A program made the translations under genes and the position numbers. Source: Planctomycetota bacterium (GTDB lineage Bacteria; Planctomycetota; Planctomycetia; Pirellulales; Pirellulaceae). From it: 64,000 nt of DNA. Position 1 is the stretch's first letter; each line of letters begins with the position of its first letter. The stretch covers positions 1-64,000 of the forward strand of contig CAUJHS010000030.1 in NCBI GenBank assembly GCA_963204915.1, given 5' to 3'. Below the pieces are notes generated by a model, which had not been told where the DNA came from, made no database searches, and was given only the letters and a program-made list of their open reading frames with translations. Shown here piece by piece: positions 45,126 to 53,492 of the stretch.

Positions 45126-45311
45126 TTAGGGGCGTCACACCTGCGTGAAACGCGCTGTAAAAGCGTTCACGCAATAGCGAGGCCTCCGGAAATGAGCGAG
45201 GTGTGGGGAGGGGATTCGTTTGTGAAGTAGCCCTCCGAACGGGTTTGCCCAAAAATGTGGAAGGCGCCGCGAGATGTAATGGCGGCTCTCCTCCGGCAGC
45301 TTTCATTATAC

Positions 45312-45325
45312 TGAACAAATGTTCA
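45312..45325. promoter_or_regulatory. Operator-like palindrome (GAAC-N4-GTTC)
   Basis: TGAACA-AA-TGTTCA is a perfect palindrome in an AT-rich setting, preceded by TTATAC. It fits the GAAC-N4-GTTC pattern of Gram-positive-type LexA boxes, but other dimeric repressors bind similar sites. It is 370 bases from the nearest start codon. Confidence 0.35.
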
Positions 45326-45400
45326 TTTTCAACCGAACGCGATGATTTTTCTGCGAATCCGACGTGGCGCATCGGTTCTCGTTTTCATAAACAAAGAATC

Positions 45401-45427
45401 AACTTGACTTTACGAGTCAAGTTTTTT
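45401..45427 (+). terminator. Intrinsic terminator not adjacent to a gene
   Basis: AACTTGACT (45401-45409) and AGTCAAGTT (45415-45423) form a perfect 9-bp stem with loop TTACG. They lead straight into a T6 run (45422-45427). No coding gene ends nearby: the SDR stop is 560 bases upstream. It may end an untranslated RNA or a long 3' UTR. Confidence 0.6.
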
Positions 45428-45695
45428 CACGCTTTTTTCTTCGTCGCCGAGGATGACGACTTTTTTCAACCCGGAGAACCTCTTGCTCTGCCGACATCGC
45501 TTACGCATACAACACAAGGCGAAACCGCCGTAAACTCGGAAATCGCATGGTGCAGACTTGTTGTCATGTTTCTGTTGGATCGATTACGATATGGCCCGGG
45601 GGCGTTCTGACCGCGATCATGCGGGATGAATACTGGATGTTCGCGAGCGGCGTCAGGGAAGCGCCAACCGTTCTCGTCACTTGGGAGTTCGGCAT

Positions 45696-48600
45696 ATGGC
45701 GCCGGATGCGGCCGATTCGTCAGAGTTTCGGCAACTGCCCTTGGGGCGGCGAATCGACATGTTGTGCGATGCGTTCGAGGCGGAATGGCTTGCCGGACGC
45801 ACACCGTCGCTGGAGCCATTCTTAAGCCGCGTGACGCGCGATGAACGCCCCGCCTTATTGCGCGAATTAGCTGCGTTGGAAATCGATTACCGGAAGCAGC
45901 GCGGCGAAACGATTAGCGCCGATGAGTTTTACCAACGATTTCCAACATACAGGGAAATCATCGCCCAGATTTTCTCCTCCCAACCGGCGCCGCAACCTGG
46001 ACCGCCGTTAGAACACCGGCATGGCGCCTTGGGCGACCCCACCCCCGTCGGACGCGCTTCCGATTCTTCGAACGACGCCTCGAAGCCTTTCACGATGGGA
46101 CAATACCGACTTTTGGAAAAGTTGGGCCAAGGCGGTATGGGCACGGTCTATCGCGCCGTGCATATGCGTTTGGAAAAAGAAGTTGCGCTCAAGGTGCTGC
46201 CTGCCGAACGCACCACGAACGCGGAGGCGGTGGCTCGTTTCAAACGCGAAATGCGAGCCGTGGGCCGACTGCATCATCCGAACATTGTGGCGGCCTACGA
46301 TGCAGGTGAGGCAGATGGCGCCCACTTCCTGGTCATGGAGTATGTGCGCGGCGTTGATCTGACGCGCATCTTGAACGAGCACGGACCTCTGAACGTGGCG
46401 GACGCCTGCGAACTGATTCGCCAAGCCGCAATTGGCCTGCAAGAAGCGCACGAGCATGGAATGGTGCATCGCGATATTAAGCCGTCGAACCTGATGCTCA
46501 CGGCAGTCCGGCAGGGGAAGACCGCGGAAGGCGTGGTCAAGATTCTCGATTTGGGACTTGCCCTTTTGGGCGATCAATGGCAAGGCGGCGCGCCGTCGAC
46601 CGAAATCACCACAAGCGGCCACTTGATGGGCACGGTCGACTATATCGCGCCCGAACAAGCGACCAATACGCACGATGTAGATATCCGCGCTGATATTTAT
46701 TCCTTGGGGACCACACTTTACAAGTTGCTGTGCGGAAAGGCGCCGTTTGAAGATCCCCGTTACGATAGCATCATGAAGCGCCTATTGGCGGTCGTGAATA
46801 CTCCCGCACCACCCCTCAGGGCAAAACGACCGGACGTGCCGGAAAAGCTGGCCCATGTGATCGAGTGTTTGATGGCCAAAGACCCGGCGCTCCGGCCTGC
46901 CACGCCCGATGAAGCCGCGCTCTTACTTGAGGAGTTCTGCACCGGCCATGATATCCTGCCGCTAATTCGTGTTTCTGCGACCGACATTCCACCGCCGCGG
47001 CGCGGAAGCACTTCGCGCGTCGCATCGCCCGCGGAATGGACCATGCCGGGAAGCGCATCGCTACAGACGATGCCTCCCGAGCCTGTCGTGCCGAACGATG
47101 CGCCCAGATCCCCCATGACGTCGTCTCTCGCAACCCTTGCGGAGCCCACAAAAACCTCGCTTACTCATCAGCGCTACCGGCGGGTCGGAATTTTCGCGAC
47201 GGCGATCGCGACGGCCCTGATCGGCGCCTATATGGCGTGGAGTCGCGTGCGGAGTCCGAACGCCGAATCTCTCGTCCATGCGAACTCGAATCCGCAGATA
47301 CAAGAAACATTATCTCGTGGGGAAGTTGGGCGCCACGCCGCGAACGAGGAAGCGCCGCCGCAACCTGGCGACTGGTCGCGTCCGGTGAATGCCGGTCCCA
47401 ACATCAACTCATCCTGGTGGGACGAACACCCGGCCTTGTCATCCGACGGGCGGTCGTTGTGGCTTGCCTCAGGCGGCTCGATTTTTGTCGCCACGCGAAG
47501 CGGCGTGGGGCAACCTTTCGGCGCGCGGCGGTTTTTACCCACCCCGGTGAGCGATGATTCCGCCTGGGACGCAGCGCCATCCATCAGCGGTGACGGTCGG
47601 ATACTCGTCATTGAGTCGACGCGCGCCGGAGGGCTCGGAGGGAACGACCTTTGGCTGTTTACGCGCGGCGGCGCCGAAGACGAATTTGACGCCCCGCGGT
47701 GCTTGCCGGAGCCGATCAATACGGCCCATGCTGACGGGCGACCGTGTATTTCAACGGATGGATTAACACTCCTGTTCGCCTCGAACCGTTCGCCAACTTT
47801 GGGCGATTCCGATCTTTGGATGTGTCAACGAAACTCGCGGGACGAAGATTTCGGTCCACCGGAGTCCTTGGGGCCCGAGGTCAACAGCGCGGCGGCCGAC
47901 TTGTCGCCCTCGCTTTCCTCCGATGGACTACTGCTGGTTTTCCATTCGAATCGGCCGGGTGGTTTCGGACAAGCGGATCTTTGGACCAGCCGCCGCGAAA
48001 GTCGTCATGCGCCATTTCCTGCCGCAGTGAACCTGGGACCGCAGGTGAACACGCTCGATAACGAAGCGAACCCCTCGTTGTCGTCCGACGGCCAGACGTT
48101 GCTGTTCGATTCGGACCGGCCCGGCGGATTCGGCAAGCGCGACATTTGGCTTACCAAGAAGATTCCACGTCTCGCCTCGCGCGACCAAGATCTTCCTGCC
48201 GTCGAGAAACCGGAAGCTCCGGAGTTTCCCTTTTCCGCCGAGCAAGCCGCGGCTCATCAAGCGGCTTGGGCTAGCTTTCTGGAATTGCCCCTCGAGTACA
48301 AGAATTCGCTCGGAATGATTTTCCGCTTGATTCCTGCGGGGACGTTCCTCATGGGGTCGACCGAAGCGCAAATCGAAGAAGCGATCCGTGAAACGAATGC
48401 AGACGCTGGTGACAACGTACTTCGCGTTTTCCTTCGCGCTGAGGGACCTCAACGCAGCGTCACCCTGAGCGAGCCGTTTTATCTCGGCGCTTATGAAGTC
48501 ACGCAGGAGCAGTACCGAGCCGTCACCGGTTCGAACCCCGCGTACTTTTCCCGCGAAGGAGGCGGTAGCAACAACGTTGCCGGACGTGACACCAGCGCCC

Positions 48601-49181
48601 ATCCGGTCGAGTCGGTCCGATGGCGACAAGCGGCCGAGTTTTGCACGCAACTTAGCGACCGCGAACGGCTTCCGGAAACCTACCGCTGGCAAAACAATCA
48701 CATGATGATTGCTCCGGGCAGCGGCTATCGCTTGCCGACCGAAGCCGAATGGGAATTCGCCTGCCGAGCCGGCGCCGCTTCAGATTTCTATTCCGGCGAC
48801 AGCCTGGCCGATCTGGAGCGCGTCGCATGGGTCATTACGAATTCCGGCGGCCGCACCCATGCCGTGGGCGAGCGGGAGCCCAACGCTTGGGGATTATTCG
48901 ACATCCACGGCAATGTTTGGGAGTGGTGCCAAGACGCTTGGGATCCAAGGACGGCGGAGCCCCGCGATCAAAGGACGATCTTGCAGTATCATCGCGAACA
49001 AGCTCGTACGCTGCGGTACAACCGAGGGGGAGGTTGGAGCGGCACTGCGGTTCGCTGTCGTTCGGCGTATCATTTCGCCGATCCGCAAACCATGGCCAAT
49101 CGATACGTGGGTTTTCGCGTTTTACTGCCCGTCTCTGCGGTGCAAGCCGCCGTGAGTCACCGTGGCGGTCAGCAACCTTGA
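45696..49181 (+). CDS. Ser/Thr protein kinase with PD40-like repeats and a C-terminal FGE-fold domain
   Basis: The protein of about 1161 residues starts at an ATG with GGGAG eight bases upstream. Residues 1-90 form a helical module shared with the kinase at 49247. The kinase domain (about 136-400) has LGQGGMGTVYRA, the VAIK-like Lys in VALKVL, HRDIKPSN near 258 and DLG in place of DFG. A single membrane helix (GIFATAIATALIGAYMAW) lies near residue 500. Outside, TolB/PD40-type repeats run from about 560 to 825 (FDSDRPGGFGKRDIWL, FHSNRPGGFGQADLW). An FGE-sulfatase fold follows at about 868-1148 (RLIPAGTFLMGS, YRLPTEAEWEFACRAG, IHGNVWEWCQD). Catalytic FGE cysteines are not in place, so it is more likely a binding domain. 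Confidence 0.93.
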   Translation: MAPDAADSSEFRQLPLGRRIDMLCDAFEAEWLAGRTPSLEPFLSRVTRDERPALLRELAALEIDYRKQRGETISADEFYQRFPTYREIIAQIFSSQPAPQPGPPLEHRHGALGDPTPVGRASDSSNDASKPFTMGQYRLLEKLGQGGMGTVYRAVHMRLEKEVALKVLPAERTTNAEAVARFKREMRAVGRLHHPNIVAAYDAGEADGAHFLVMEYVRGVDLTRILNEHGPLNVADACELIRQAAIGLQEAHEHGMVHRDIKPSNLMLTAVRQGKTAEGVVKILDLGLALLGDQWQGGAPSTEITTSGHLMGTVDYIAPEQATNTHDVDIRADIYSLGTTLYKLLCGKAPFEDPRYDSIMKRLLAVVNTPAPPLRAKRPDVPEKLAHVIECLMAKDPALRPATPDEAALLLEEFCTGHDILPLIRVSATDIPPPRRGSTSRVASPAEWTMPGSASLQTMPPEPVVPNDAPRSPMTSSLATLAEPTKTSLTHQRYRRVGIFATAIATALIGAYMAWSRVRSPNAESLVHANSNPQIQETLSRGEVGRHAANEEAPPQPGDWSRPVNAGPNINSSWWDEHPALSSDGRSLWLASGGSIFVATRSGVGQPFGARRFLPTPVSDDSAWDAAPSISGDGRILVIESTRAGGLGGNDLWLFTRGGAEDEFDAPRCLPEPINTAHADGRPCISTDGLTLLFASNRSPTLGDSDLWMCQRNSRDEDFGPPESLGPEVNSAAADLSPSLSSDGLLLVFHSNRPGGFGQADLWTSRRESRHAPFPAAVNLGPQVNTLDNEANPSLSSDGQTLLFDSDRPGGFGKRDIWLTKKIPRLASRDQDLPAVEKPEAPEFPFSAEQAAAHQAAWASFLELPLEYKNSLGMIFRLIPAGTFLMGSTEAQIEEAIRETNADAGDNVLRVFLRAEGPQRSVTLSEPFYLGAYEVTQEQYRAVTGSNPAYFSREGGGSNNVAGRDTSAHPVESVRWRQAAEFCTQLSDRERLPETYRWQNNHMMIAPGSGYRLPTEAEWEFACRAGAASDFYSGDSLADLERVAWVITNSGGRTHAVGEREPNAWGLFDIHGNVWEWCQDAWDPRTAEPRDQRTILQYHREQARTLRYNRGGGWSGTAVRCRSAYHFADPQTMANRYVGFRVLLPVSAVQAAVSHRGGQQP

Positions 49182-49246
49182 TCTCTTCGTGCGTGGCGCG
49201 GCGGTCCGAGCAGCCATGACCCACTTGTTCTTGCGGTTCCGCCGGT

Positions 49247-51394
49247 TCAGGGCTCGGTTTGTGTAAGTGCGGCGCGATCGAGCGGTCGCAATTCGAACTT
49301 GTTGCATCGCAGGAAGCCTGCCCACTGCACCAATCCCATCCAGGGGCCTTGCGACCTCTGGAACTCGGCTGCCGTATGACAACGGTCTAATTCGCTCCAG
49401 TCGATAACGCGCCGCCCGTTCACGTCGACCGCAATTCGTTCTTCCGCCAAATGGCACACAATGCGATTCCAATCGGGATCATTCAAGAGCTTGCCTTCGC
49501 GCGATGTAGGATTTTGAGGCGAGTTCGAGCCACGATGATCTAAACCCGCGATGCCGCTGTACCGTTTGGTTTCGTTGTTGACGTCGTCCTGGTCTAAACG
49601 AACGACAATGATGCGATCATCCCGACTAAGAACGATGTCGGTCGTGAAACTGCCGACCGTGCGCGCCACCTGGACTTCCAAGGTGTACTCGCGCGCAGTC
49701 GCAGGCGTAGTCCGCCAAGATCGCCCGACGCTGAAGGGGGCTTCGAGTGTTAGTTCACCGTGTTCGTTTTTGGGCGCATCTTGAAGCAAGTCCAAGACGG
49801 CTACTTCGGGTTCGACCGATGGTTGTTGCGGCTCGGCCGCGGCCATCATCCGAGTTTCCGACTTTTGCTCGGGCTCGTTGAGCCGCTTGGGGGAATCCGA
49901 TGCCGGTTTCCCGGTGTGGAAGAAATTTTCCGGTCCAAAGATCGCGTACAGCGCCGCCAGCCCCAAGACCGCGACGCAACCAACACCCCAATACCGTGTT
50001 CCGCGGCGCGATTGGGAGTTTGGGGCACGACGTGCGAGGCTGCTGGCTTGAGCGGTGTTTTCCCGTGACGCCGAACGGTTGGCGATTAAAGTCTTGGGCG
50101 CAACAGCACCGTGAATTGTGCTGCCTTGTCGCGGCCCCTTTCCCGATGCCGCCAACAACTCGGGAATGGCGTGTCCTGCGGCGAATGGCTCCAGTGCATT
50201 CGCCACAAGCTCCGGCGTGGCGGGCCGATCTGCGGGGTCTTGCGCGAGCATCCGATCGACAAGCGACGCAAGTTCTTCAGGAACGTTGGCCGCATGGCTT
50301 CGGAGCGACGGCCGCGGCTCATGGACAAGCGACGACAAACGTTGGATCGCGCTATCGTGTTGCGTCTTGTCAAACGGTGTTGTTCCCGTGAGCAACGCAT
50401 ACAGCGTAGCGCCCAGCGAGTAAACATCGGCGCGAATGTCGACTCGATGCGTATCGACCGCTTGCTCGGGCGCCATGTATTCGATCGAGCCCATCATTCG
50501 CCCTGTGCTTGTCAAGGCCGACGGCGTCCGACCGACGCGCCACTCGTCGAGCAGCGCCAGTCCCAGGTCGAGCACCTTCACCACACCTGTTACGGCGCCG
50601 CGTCGGCGAACGCCCGTTAACATCAGGTTCGAGGGCTTGATATCGCGATGCACCATGCCATGTTCATGGGCGTGTTGCAGTCCCAAGGCGGCTTGCCGCA
50701 CTAACTCACATGCATCGGGAACGGCAAGCGGGGCATGGGCTTGGAGCAAACCCGCCAGGTCAACGCCGTCGATCAATTCCATAACCAGGTAGTGCGAACC
50801 CTTGAATTCCCCGGCGTCAAACGCGTTCACAATGTTCGGATGATGCAGGCGCCCTACGGCTTTCATTTCCCGTTCAAATCGGGCCACGGCCTCAGGGTTC
50901 GCGGTGCGTTCCGGCGCCACGATTTTGATGGCTACCTGCTTTTCTAAGCGCAGGTGAATCGCCTTGTACACCACGCCCATGCCCCCTTCCCCCAGCTTCT
51001 CCAGAAGCCGGTATTGCCCAAATGACGCTTCGCTGGCGGAAAAACTTTCAAGCGGCGGCGAAAGCGTCGCCGCAGAGGGCGCCTTGGGCGGCGTTTGCTC
51101 TTGGGTTGACGGGCCGAGGACTTGAGCCACAACCTCACGGTCATCTGGAAAGCGCGCGGCGTATTCGTCCACACCGGGGGGCGGTCCGCGACGTCGGCGG
51201 TAATCGATCTCTAAGGCCAACAATTCGCGCAGCAACGCAACACGTTCGATGCCGGCGAACCCCGCCAAGAAGTCCTCTGCCCGCGGAGTACGGTTGGCCA
51301 GCCACTCCGCTTCGAAGGCGTCGCAAACGCCATCAATACGTTGGGCCAAAGGCAGACCGGCAAGCCCTTTCCGGTTCGATTCCGCAAAGGTCAC
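49247..51394 (-). CDS. Ser/Thr protein kinase with extracytoplasmic C-terminal domain
   Basis: The protein of about 715 residues starts at a GTG overlapping the sigma-factor stop (GTGA), with GGAGG upstream. Residues 1-85 are the CDAFEAEWLA module shared with the kinase at 45696. The kinase domain starts near residue 127 with LLEKLGEGGMGVVYKA. It has VAIKIVAPER, HRDIKPSN near 246, DLG in place of DFG, and MAPEQAVDTHRVDIRADVYS. A membrane helix lies near residue 470 (YWGVGCVAVLGLAALYAIFG). The tail (about 530-715) reads like a concanavalin/DUF1080-type domain (YTLEVQVARTVGSFTTDIVL, WNRIVCHLAEERIAVDVNGR). Coupling to an ECF sigma factor suggests a shared signalling role. Confidence 0.93.
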   Translation of the reverse strand: MTFAESNRKGLAGLPLAQRIDGVCDAFEAEWLANRTPRAEDFLAGFAGIERVALLRELLALEIDYRRRRGPPPGVDEYAARFPDDREVVAQVLGPSTQEQTPPKAPSAATLSPPLESFSASEASFGQYRLLEKLGEGGMGVVYKAIHLRLEKQVAIKIVAPERTANPEAVARFEREMKAVGRLHHPNIVNAFDAGEFKGSHYLVMELIDGVDLAGLLQAHAPLAVPDACELVRQAALGLQHAHEHGMVHRDIKPSNLMLTGVRRRGAVTGVVKVLDLGLALLDEWRVGRTPSALTSTGRMMGSIEYMAPEQAVDTHRVDIRADVYSLGATLYALLTGTTPFDKTQHDSAIQRLSSLVHEPRPSLRSHAANVPEELASLVDRMLAQDPADRPATPELVANALEPFAAGHAIPELLAASGKGPRQGSTIHGAVAPKTLIANRSASRENTAQASSLARRAPNSQSRRGTRYWGVGCVAVLGLAALYAIFGPENFFHTGKPASDSPKRLNEPEQKSETRMMAAAEPQQPSVEPEVAVLDLLQDAPKNEHGELTLEAPFSVGRSWRTTPATAREYTLEVQVARTVGSFTTDIVLSRDDRIIVVRLDQDDVNNETKRYSGIAGLDHRGSNSPQNPTSREGKLLNDPDWNRIVCHLAEERIAVDVNGRRVIDWSELDRCHTAAEFQRSQGPWMGLVQWAGFLRCNKFELRPLDRAALTQTEP

Positions 51395-52005
51395 GCGCCA
51401 ACCTCCGCCGACCAAAGTTCTCGAATCAAACCGAGTTTACGTTCCACCGTGCGAAGCGAAACGCCCAACTGTTGCGCAATTTCTTCATTCGTGAAACCTT
51501 CAAACCGCAGCCGCGCAATTTGTCGTTGCGTCTCGTCGGGCAACATGGCGAAGAGACGTTGTTGCTCTTCATCCATGAGCGAGATGAACTCCGGCGTTGG
51601 TTCATCGCCAAGAAATTGTTCAAAGCCTGCGGGTCCGTCCTCTCCGGCGCTGTTGAAGATCGAATCGCCTCGCACGTTACGCCCGCCGCGTTTCTTGCTC
51701 GTTTGCCGGCGAATCTGGTCAATGGCCTTCTGGCCGCTGATCGCCACGAGCAGGCGCCAGAGATCGTCCCGATCGGAAAGTTGGGTGAATCGTCCTTGTT
51801 CGGCGCCGCGGCATAAGCTATCGAGCACGCTTAACGCGACATCTTCTTCATCGACGACGCGCCGCGGCGCCATGCGCATTTTGCCGGCCGCCACACGAAC
51901 GAGTTGCTGAAAATACCGCTCCCAAATGAATCGCGCCGCGTCGCGTTTTCCTTCTTTGAGATCGCGAATCCAGAGGGTGACCGACTGCTGAAACTCATCG
52001 CTCAT
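51391..52005 (-). CDS. ECF-like sigma factor of the planctomycete type
   Basis: The 204-residue protein has a sigma-2 region (RDAARFIWERYFQQLVRVA, RRVVDEEDVALSVLDSLCRG, LWRLLVAISGQKAIDQIRRQ). Its sigma-4 helix-turn-helix is FEGFTNEEIAQQLGVSLRTV. It matches the ECF-like family expanded in planctomycetes (the PF07638 type), which is commonly encoded beside Ser/Thr kinases. No anti-sigma factor is adjacent. Its stop codon overlaps the kinase GTG start by four bases, so the pair is translationally coupled. The kinase may regulate the sigma factor by phosphorylation; this is inference from known neighbourhoods. Confidence 0.93.
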   Translation of the reverse strand: MSDEFQQSVTLWIRDLKEGKRDAARFIWERYFQQLVRVAAGKMRMAPRRVVDEEDVALSVLDSLCRGAEQGRFTQLSDRDDLWRLLVAISGQKAIDQIRRQTSKKRGGRNVRGDSIFNSAGEDGPAGFEQFLGDEPTPEFISLMDEEQQRLFAMLPDETQRQIARLRFEGFTNEEIAQQLGVSLRTVERKLGLIRELWSAEVGA

Positions 52006-52422
52006 AGAACGCCCGCTTCCAACAGATCCAGGACGGTTACGACCGACGGAATCGCTCGCGCCGAGGATGACGTGCGCCTCCGGGTCGGCGGATCAGCCCG
52101 CGCTCGATCTTAGATGCCGCACCTTGGAAATTCAATCGGCCGTTGCAACGTCCGGCATGCAAATGGCCAGTGAATTGATCGCAAATAACCGGATCTTAGG
52201 GTTGCTTGCCGTCCGTCATGAAATCGCCGTGTAGCGCGGCGATTGCGCTTGGTGCGATCGGCGATCGCGCTTCGCGAAACGGGGCCCCGAGAAATACGGT
52301 TTCCAAAAAATTTCTTCGATTGTGGCGGGGCGCAGCACGCGTTTACGGGCGAAGGGAGTCAAGCACGACCTGAACCGTGCAAACCACGAATGTAACCCGT
52401 TTTCACTTGAGGAGCCTTTGCC
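52006..52422. other. Divergent intergenic region
   Basis: About 420 bases between the sigma factor and the Pro/Gln-rich secreted protein, which are transcribed away from each other. No gene or strong structure is visible. GAGGAG at the right end is the ribosome-binding site of the gene at 52423. Confidence 0.5.
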
Positions 52423-53181
52423 ATGTCTCGCCTTTTTCGATTCGCCCGTGCTGCGGTGTATACCATCAGCTTGTTCACTTCGCAAATCGTGTTGGCTCAG
52501 CACGGCCGATACGACCACGGCCGGGGTCACGCGTATGATTCGGGCTATTCCACGGAATACTCGCACCACGATGATTACCACTCCTACGGACCACGACCGC
52601 GTTACGAGGACGCGCAGCATTTTGGAATAGACGAAGATTATGGCCTGGCCGATTGTCCTAGCTCGCGGCGGTCGGGATCACATTTCGATGTCACGCGACC
52701 CGCACCGCGTGCTGCAAAGCCTTTGCCGCAAGCCGCTTTGGGAATGTGGGAAGTTTCGACGCGTGCGGTCGGCGCTCGCCAATGGATCGAGTTTAAAGCC
52801 GATGCGACGTTCGCCATCCACCGGCAGATCATTGCCCCGGGCGCCCGTCCTACCGTTCAGAACGGACTTGAGTACCAATACGACGGACGCACGTTGACTC
52901 TGAATGACGGCCGAGAGTTCGCTGTCGCCATGCTTGAAAACCAGTTGTTGTTGATTGACGCTGAAAACCCCAGCGCGGTGCAAGTGCTGGTGCGGTCGCC
53001 AGGGCTGGAAGCCGCGGAATCACAGAATCGAGCTGCAAATGTCCTGCCACCGGTTCGTCCTAACGTCGTGCCGCCGCAACCGCAACCCCAACCGATTCAA
53101 CCCCAACCGATTCAACCGCGACTGGGGGACCTTCCGCCATCGAATTCCCCAGTGCTTTCCACTCAACCCGTGCTTGACTAA
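52423..53181 (+). CDS. Secreted His/Tyr-rich protein with Pro/Gln repeats, unknown function
   Basis: The 252-residue protein starts MSRLFRFARAAVYTISLFTS, a signal peptide, with GAGGAG eight bases upstream. Residues 25-65 are rich in His, Tyr and Asp (HGRYDHGRGHAYDSGYSTEY), possibly metal-binding. A compact domain at about 105-185 (MWEVSTRAVGARQWIEFKAD, GLEYQYDGRTLTLNDG) reads like a small beta-sandwich. The tail has PQPQPQPIQPQPIQP, encoded by near-identical 15-base repeats around 53085-53115. No family is recognised. The gene is followed by a strong terminator 23 bases after its stop, so it is probably monocistronic. Confidence 0.75.
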   Translation: MSRLFRFARAAVYTISLFTSQIVLAQHGRYDHGRGHAYDSGYSTEYSHHDDYHSYGPRPRYEDAQHFGIDEDYGLADCPSSRRSGSHFDVTRPAPRAAKPLPQAALGMWEVSTRAVGARQWIEFKADATFAIHRQIIAPGARPTVQNGLEYQYDGRTLTLNDGREFAVAMLENQLLLIDAENPSAVQVLVRSPGLEAAESQNRAANVLPPVRPNVVPPQPQPQPIQPQPIQPRLGDLPPSNSPVLSTQPVLD

Positions 53182-53203
53182 TGTCGCCAACCTCGTGCGA
53201 CTC

Positions 53204-53232
53204 GCCGCCGGATCGATCTCCGGCGGCTTTTT
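53204..53232 (+). terminator. Intrinsic terminator
   Basis: GCCGCCGGA (53204-53212) and TCCGGCGGC (53219-53227) form a perfect 9-bp GC stem around a 6-base loop, followed at once by T5. It lies 23 bases after the Pro/Gln-rich protein gene. Confidence 0.85.
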
Positions 53233-53492
53233 GTTGCGCGAGTTGGCGAATGTCCCGAGCGACGGGATCGCATTTGCCGTTCGGCGTTGCTTCGTACCGG
53301 CGTTGCAAACGCGGGTTGCAGATTCAGAACTTTGGAAACAGCCGTGCATTCGCCATCGTTTCGGTACGTTTTGGCGTAACGTGATTGTGGTACAACAAAC
53401 GCCACGCAATGCGACCTTTTGAAATCGCGCTACGTCGAAATTTCCTCCCCGACTTGCCGATACCCATACATCGCCCGTACATCGTCGGAACT

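Larger units (their letters stand above)
44845..45695. other. Gene-free region rich in palindromes and T-tracts
   Basis: About 850 bases with no convincing gene. They contain a REP-like palindrome near 45070-45125, an operator-like palindrome at 45312-45325, and an intrinsic-terminator hairpin at 45401-45427. Further T6 tracts follow near 45433-45438 and 45461-45466. The right end carries the promoter and GGGAG ribosome-binding site of the large kinase gene. Confidence 0.6.

Noticed and set aside
48290-49181. The FGE-fold domain as the activator of the local sulfatases
   Set aside because: The catalytic cysteine pair is not present, and the domain sits on the outer side of a membrane kinase.
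53085-53118. Pro/Gln tandem repeat considered as a CRISPR-like or regulatory repeat
   Set aside because: It is in frame inside a secreted protein and simply encodes a PQPIQP linker.
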